Part shown: positions 60,786-64,000 of the stretch, piece by piece
Numbering within the stretch: position 1 is the stretch's first letter
Layout of the letters: each line of letters opens with the position of its first letter
From: Ruegeria sp. HKCCD7303
Lineage (GTDB): Bacteria > Pseudomonadota > Alphaproteobacteria > Rhodobacterales > Rhodobacteraceae
DNA length: 64,000 bases
Reading direction: 5' to 3'
NCBI RefSeq assembly: GCF_013111185.1
Contig: NZ_WVRE01000011.1
Span: 37,068 to 101,067, forward strand
Notes under the pieces: model-generated
Told to the model about the DNA's origin: nothing
Databases searched by the model: none
The model's input: the letters and a program-made list of their open reading frames with translations, nothing else
Position numbers and translations under genes: made by a program

Positions 60786-61969
60786 TAGCTGCGTCCCCAT
60801 GCTTGATGGATCATTTGCTCTACCTCAGAGCCGATCGCATCCATTGAGTTCTTTGCCCGATCATAAGTTGCGCGTGTCATTTCTGACCGCACGACTTCGT
60901 AAATTGATTGTTTGAGCATTGTGGCGTCACTGACCGCGGTGCTTTTGAGGGCTGTGGCTGACATAACGCGATCCTGAAACAGTGCCCGCATGAACGAAGC
61001 CAGTTGTTGAGACGGTACGTCTGTTGGCTCGTCACGCGTTATCAGGAATTTGAAGTTGTCGTATTCGAGCGTAGCGCCGGCATCTTCAATGACTGCCATG
61101 TAAGCACCAGCGAGTTCGAGAAATTGAGCCGTCGAAGACACGTCCAGCATCGAAGGTGTAAGTGGCACAAGCAATGAACTGGCGGCCGCCATCCCAGCAA
61201 TTGTCAAGAATCCTAGCTGAGGTGGGCTATCAATCAGAACAAGGTCAAAATCTCCTTCCACCTGGGCCAGGGCATTCCGTATTCTTGTAAAGAACGGATG
61301 GTCTGGGTTGGAGTGAACGGCAGATTCTGTCTCAAATTCGGAAAGAACAAGCCGTGACGGAGCCACAGAGAGACCGGGGAAGTACGTCGGAAGCACGACG
61401 TCCGCCATATCTACCGGATCTTCATATCGAATAGCATCGTAAATCGTCAGCCCGTCAAACTCTATTTCGGGGCTTATGCCGCACATGGATGTAAGAGAGC
61501 CTTGAGGATCCAGATCAACAGCCAGCACACGGTAACCGCGAAGCGCAAAATAGTGAGCCAAGTGAATTGTTGTGGTGCTCTTACTGCTGCCGCCTTTGAA
61601 GTTCATCAACTGCCAGACTTGGAGCTTTTCTCCTTCAGTCCGGCGAGGGACATAGCGCCCTTTTTTGCGTGAGGTTTTCTCAAGCGTTTCGCGAGCCTCC
61701 CAAAGTTCTTGGGCAGTATAGTAACGCCTACCGCTGCGTACGTCATTCGGTTCAGGAATCGTTCCCTCTGCGTGGACTTTGCGCATGAATTGACCTGAGA
61801 CTCCTAAGAGTTCAGCAGCTTCTGGCGCTGCAAAATTTCGCAGTGATTTGGTGTTGTCGGGGGCAAATGCAGCAAGTAGATGTTCCCGGATAGCCGAGTT
61901 TAATCTCTCAGATATTTCCGTGGCGAGTGCCGATGGTCTTTCTGCCGCAAGTGGTGTCACGGGAATCAT
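60785..61969 (-). CDS. repA: RepA (ParA-type partition ATPase) of repABC
   Basis: A 394-residue protein. N-terminal regulatory helix-turn-helix (APEAAELLGVSGQFMRKVHAEGTIPEP, about 48-74), then the ParA ATPase with deviant Walker A NFKGGSSKSTTT (123-134), DLDPQGSLT and DFDLVLIDSPPQLG. It moves plasmid copies apart and represses the operon. First gene; a parS site lies 148 bases upstream. Confidence 0.94.
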   Translation of the reverse strand: MIPVTPLAAERPSALATEISERLNSAIREHLLAAFAPDNTKSLRNFAAPEAAELLGVSGQFMRKVHAEGTIPEPNDVRSGRRYYTAQELWEARETLEKTSRKKGRYVPRRTEGEKLQVWQLMNFKGGSSKSTTTIHLAHYFALRGYRVLAVDLDPQGSLTSMCGISPEIEFDGLTIYDAIRYEDPVDMADVVLPTYFPGLSVAPSRLVLSEFETESAVHSNPDHPFFTRIRNALAQVEGDFDLVLIDSPPQLGFLTIAGMAAASSLLVPLTPSMLDVSSTAQFLELAGAYMAVIEDAGATLEYDNFKFLITRDEPTDVPSQQLASFMRALFQDRVMSATALKSTAVSDATMLKQSIYEVVRSEMTRATYDRAKNSMDAIGSEVEQMIHQAWGRS

Positions 61970-62116
61970 GTAGTTGCCTCAAATTAAAGAATGTGGTCAT
62001 TTTTGCGCCACTTGAGATAAACAGCCGTGATTCATAGCACTAAGTCAAGGATTTTCGCCTATATTGTAGGTTTTCCAACGCGGAGGACTACATACGCTTT
62101 GCATCAGAGCAGGGTG

Positions 62117-62132
62117 GTTTACAGTTGTAAAC
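62117..62132. promoter_or_regulatory. parS-like site 3, upstream of repA
   Basis: GTTTACAGTTGTAAAC differs from the two internal sites by one central base. It lies between the recombinase remnant and the repA promoter. Confidence 0.7.
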
Positions 62133-62340
62133 TCGGTTGAGCGGGATCATGGGTTCTTTCAGTCGATGAAGTTCTAACGTAGGCATGCGAAGGCATTCCT
62201 GTAAAACTCCTCCCTATGCTCCGCTTTGAGTAGAACGCCTCTAGCATGGAGTTGGAGTGAAGGCCGAACGGCTTTTGGCGCAAATTGCGCAATTGGGAAG
62301 GGCAGGGAGCTAGTTGAGCTGATTGGTCAAATTCTCTCAC

Positions 62341-62634
62341 CAACAATTTCGTTATCGAGTTTTCTGCGATACCAACTTCGTAACAATACTTCTGCGCCAG
62401 TACGGGAGTACGATGCGGTGAGAATGGCATGGCGATCTGGGTCAGATACACCGAGCTCAGCCCGTGCGCAGAGGAAAACACGCGAACATTCCGGCTAGAG
62501 TCAGCCGCTCGCCAATTGCCCAAGAAATGGCATACCGTGAGGGCGGGGTTTCGGGAATTGTGCGCCTGTAAGTTGCGACGGAACACGGAACTGTCCTCGA
62601 TCCAGTGCAGCTGTGCTTGCGCGGCGCGGCTTTT
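62341..62634 (-). pseudogene. Tyrosine recombinase remnant
   Basis: Translated fragments resemble the integrase at 63459: KSRAAQAQLHWIE versus KGRAAQALAHWIE, SSAHGLSSVYLTQ versus SPHGLRSGFLTQ, and AQKYCYEVGIAENSITKLL versus AQKYYDDVDIADNPATDLL. The order is kept, but the catalytic Arg of the HGLRS box is Ser and internal stretches are lost. A decayed copy from which the intact gene may have been re-acquired. Confidence 0.7.
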
Positions 62635-62772
62635 GACGCAAGTCTCTACCGTCATTGGATTCATATGGGATCACAGACATGATCCGTGTGTTCACGTCCC
62701 ATTAGCGTCCATAAAACCAGCTTGCTCGAATTAGTGATTTTGGGCTCCTCAATCGTTGAACAGACGGTCTCG

Positions 62773-62789
62773 TTGGCATATATTGCCAA
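62773..62789. promoter_or_regulatory. Operator-like inverted repeat before parD
   Basis: TTGGCA-TATAT-TGCCAA directly before the AAGGAGG ribosome-binding site of parD; likely autoregulatory site. Confidence 0.5.
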
Positions 62790-62805
62790 AAAGGAGGCTT
62801 ACGCC

Positions 62806-63063
62806 ATGGTAACCCGCAATGTTGTACTTACAGAATCGCAGGATCAACTGGTGCAGAATCTGGTTGCGTCCGGTCGATATCAGAACGCCAGTGAAGCGTT
62901 GCGCGCCGGCCTTCGGCTTTTGGAGCGGGAAGAAGCGGGGCTGGAGTCTCTCAAACAAGGCTTGCAGGAGGGTGTAGCGCAGGCTCAGGCCGGAGATTTG
63001 GCAGAAGGCAGGGGTTCGGATGCGATCCGTCGTGCCTTTGCAAGGGCACGAGCCAAGGCGTGA
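62806..63063 (+). CDS. parD: ParD-type antitoxin
   Basis: An 85-residue protein; ATG at 62806 after AAGGAGG. Ribbon-helix-helix N-terminus (NVVLTESQDQLVQNLVASGRYQNASEALRAGLRLLEREE) is typical of ParD, with a charged C-terminal toxin-binding tail. It represses the operon and neutralises the toxin encoded next, which it overlaps by 4 bases. Confidence 0.92.
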   Translation: MVTRNVVLTESQDQLVQNLVASGRYQNASEALRAGLRLLEREEAGLESLKQGLQEGVAQAQAGDLAEGRGSDAIRRAFARARAKA

Positions 63064-63404
63064 CCAGACCCTTTCGACTGACACGCCGCGCTGAATCCAG
63101 CCTGGTGGAAATTGCCCGATGGACCATCGACAAGTTTGGATCGCATCAAGCCGATCTTTATGAACAAGAACTAATAGCGCGCTGTCAGGCCATCACAGAG
63201 GGCAGGGTGGCCAGCCGAAGTTGTTCTATATTGGTCGAAGAGGCGGCGGATCTCAGATATGTGCGCGCAGGAGAGCATTTCCTGGTTTATCTGGATCAGC
63301 CGGACGCGGTGATCATTGTTGATATCCTGCATTCCCGTTGCGATCTGCCGCGACATGTTTCCGCGCTGGCCACGTTAACAGATGCGACAGGAAACAAGAC
63401 ATAG
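63060..63404 (+). CDS. parE: ParE-type toxin
   Basis: A 114-residue RelE/ParE-superfamily toxin; GTG at 63060 overlaps the parD stop. Pattern FRLTRRAESSLVEIARWTIDKFGSHQADLYEQELIARC, RYVRAGEHFLVYLDQPDAVIIVDILHSRCDLPRHV fits ParE, which poisons DNA gyrase. It favours retention of the plasmid. Confidence 0.9.
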   Translation: MTRPFRLTRRAESSLVEIARWTIDKFGSHQADLYEQELIARCQAITEGRVASRSCSILVEEAADLRYVRAGEHFLVYLDQPDAVIIVDILHSRCDLPRHVSALATLTDATGNKT

Positions 63405-63458
63405 GCACAGCAGCCGGAGTTTCCCTCAAGCGGGGATTATTAAATAGTCAGTAACTAC

Positions 63459-64000
63459 TCACCCCAGTAGATCAGTCGCCGGGTTATCCGCGATGTCCAC
63501 ATCGTCGTAGTATTTCTGCGCCTGGGCCATGGAGCGATGCAGGGAGAGGCGCATCGCGGCCTGGATCGGGGCGCCGTCCAGCGCGGCCTGGGTCAGGAAG
63601 CCCGAGCGCAGCCCATGGGGGGAAGCGAACCCGTCCGGCAGGCCCGCCAGTTTCGCCCGACGCTTGACGATCTGCGCGATGGCATCCGGGCTGAGGCGGC
63701 GGGTTAACACCCGATCGGCTTTTGAAACAGGCCGGAACAAGGGGCCGTCCTGAATCTCACCCACCTCGATCCAATGGGCCAGCGCTTGGGCTGCGCGGCC
63801 TTTCAACACCAGCCGCGGCGTTTCACCTTTGGTTGTCGTCTTGGTCTCCAGCAGTGAAATCCAAACCAGGCTTTTCTCGTCGAACTCCTTCAGCGAGACG
63901 TCTTCAAACATCAACCCGGTGATCTCCGAGCGCCGTCTACCACCCGAAGCCCAACCCAGCATCAAGATGGCGCGGTCGCGGCAATCCCGCCGGGACCCCC
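63459..64000 (-). CDS. Tyrosine recombinase, 5' end beyond the window
   Basis: The frame is open to base 64000 (SRRDCRDRAILMLGWASGGRRRSEITGL), so the N-terminus is missing. The catalytic Arg is in GGRRRSEI, the second box is SPHGLRSGFLTQ, and the Tyr in AQKYYDDVD. The usual third box LGH is replaced by LSLHRS. Likely a site-specific recombinase of the integrase type. Confidence 0.88.
   Translation of the reverse strand, partial: GSRRDCRDRAILMLGWASGGRRRSEITGLMFEDVSLKEFDEKSLVWISLLETKTTTKGETPRLVLKGRAAQALAHWIEVGEIQDGPLFRPVSKADRVLTRRLSPDAIAQIVKRRAKLAGLPDGFASPHGLRSGFLTQAALDGAPIQAAMRLSLHRSMAQAQKYYDDVDIADNPATDLLG

Noticed and set aside
1..64000. CRISPR arrays, rRNA and tRNA genes
   Set aside because: No regularly spaced repeats and no recognisable rRNA or tRNA sequence was seen on either strand.

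Overview
The window looks like a mosaic conjugative plasmid, or plasmid-derived element, from an alphaproteobacterium of the Rhodobacterales (Roseobacter group). Supporting this are a complete repABC operon with repABC-type parS palindromes, a second solitary RepC-type initiator, a VirB/VirD4 type IV secretion system with a VirD2-type relaxase, and overall gene style and base composition. Both ends are cut: an APC permease lacks its N-terminus at base 1 and a tyrosine recombinase runs off the right end. No rRNA, tRNA or CRISPR array was seen.

Layout. 1-7.3 kb is a membrane and metal-stress region: APC permease, DUF2933 protein, a lone Rieske protein, an MFS plus flippase-like operon controlled by a MerR regulator, a DUF411 copper-type protein, and a MerT/GDCCVxC pair with its own MerR regulator. 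7.5-10.3 kb holds an orphan LuxR regulator and the solitary RepC with a candidate counter-transcribed RNA. 10.3-12.5 kb has two proteins of unknown function and a secreted SNase-like nuclease. 12.5-24.8 kb is the virB1-virD4 transfer locus, with VirB10 encoded as two proteins and a terminator/palindrome block before virB11. 25.0-27.3 kb is a third MerR-controlled metal operon (CDF transporter, DUF411 protein, cytochrome c). 27.5-31 kb holds the relaxase, its accessory protein, a candidate oriT with an ATCCTG|T nic motif, and a free-standing copy of the relaxase C-terminal domain. 31.3-36 kb has plasmid maintenance and establishment genes: a RelE/Xre-type toxin-antitoxin pair, a large ParB-like protein, DUF3768 and a 36-codon gene. 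36.5-40.4 kb is cargo with several gene fragments.

40.5-54.1 kb is a chromosome-like catabolic island: a homocysteine methyltransferase-type enzyme, a citryl-CoA lyase-like enzyme, a family III CoA-transferase, an aldehyde dehydrogenase, an unknown protein, one arginase/agmatinase-fold enzyme with a full metal site followed by three paralogues with degenerate metal sites, an IclR regulator, and a polyamine-type ABC importer. I infer uptake and breakdown of a guanidino or polyamine-like compound. 54.5-64 kb holds two tyrosine recombinases and one recombinase remnant, a caspase-like protease, a Fic protein with a repeat array in its promoter, repABC, and a ParDE toxin-antitoxin pair.

How it works together: RepABC (perhaps also the solitary RepC) gives replication and partition; the two toxin-antitoxin pairs stabilise inheritance; relaxase, accessory protein, VirD4 and VirB proteins give self-transfer; the metal operons and the catabolic island are cargo. 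The least explained parts are the four-member arginase-fold cluster with its CoA-transferase and lyase partners, the split VirB10, the duplicated relaxase C-terminal domain, and the parS sites translated inside repB.
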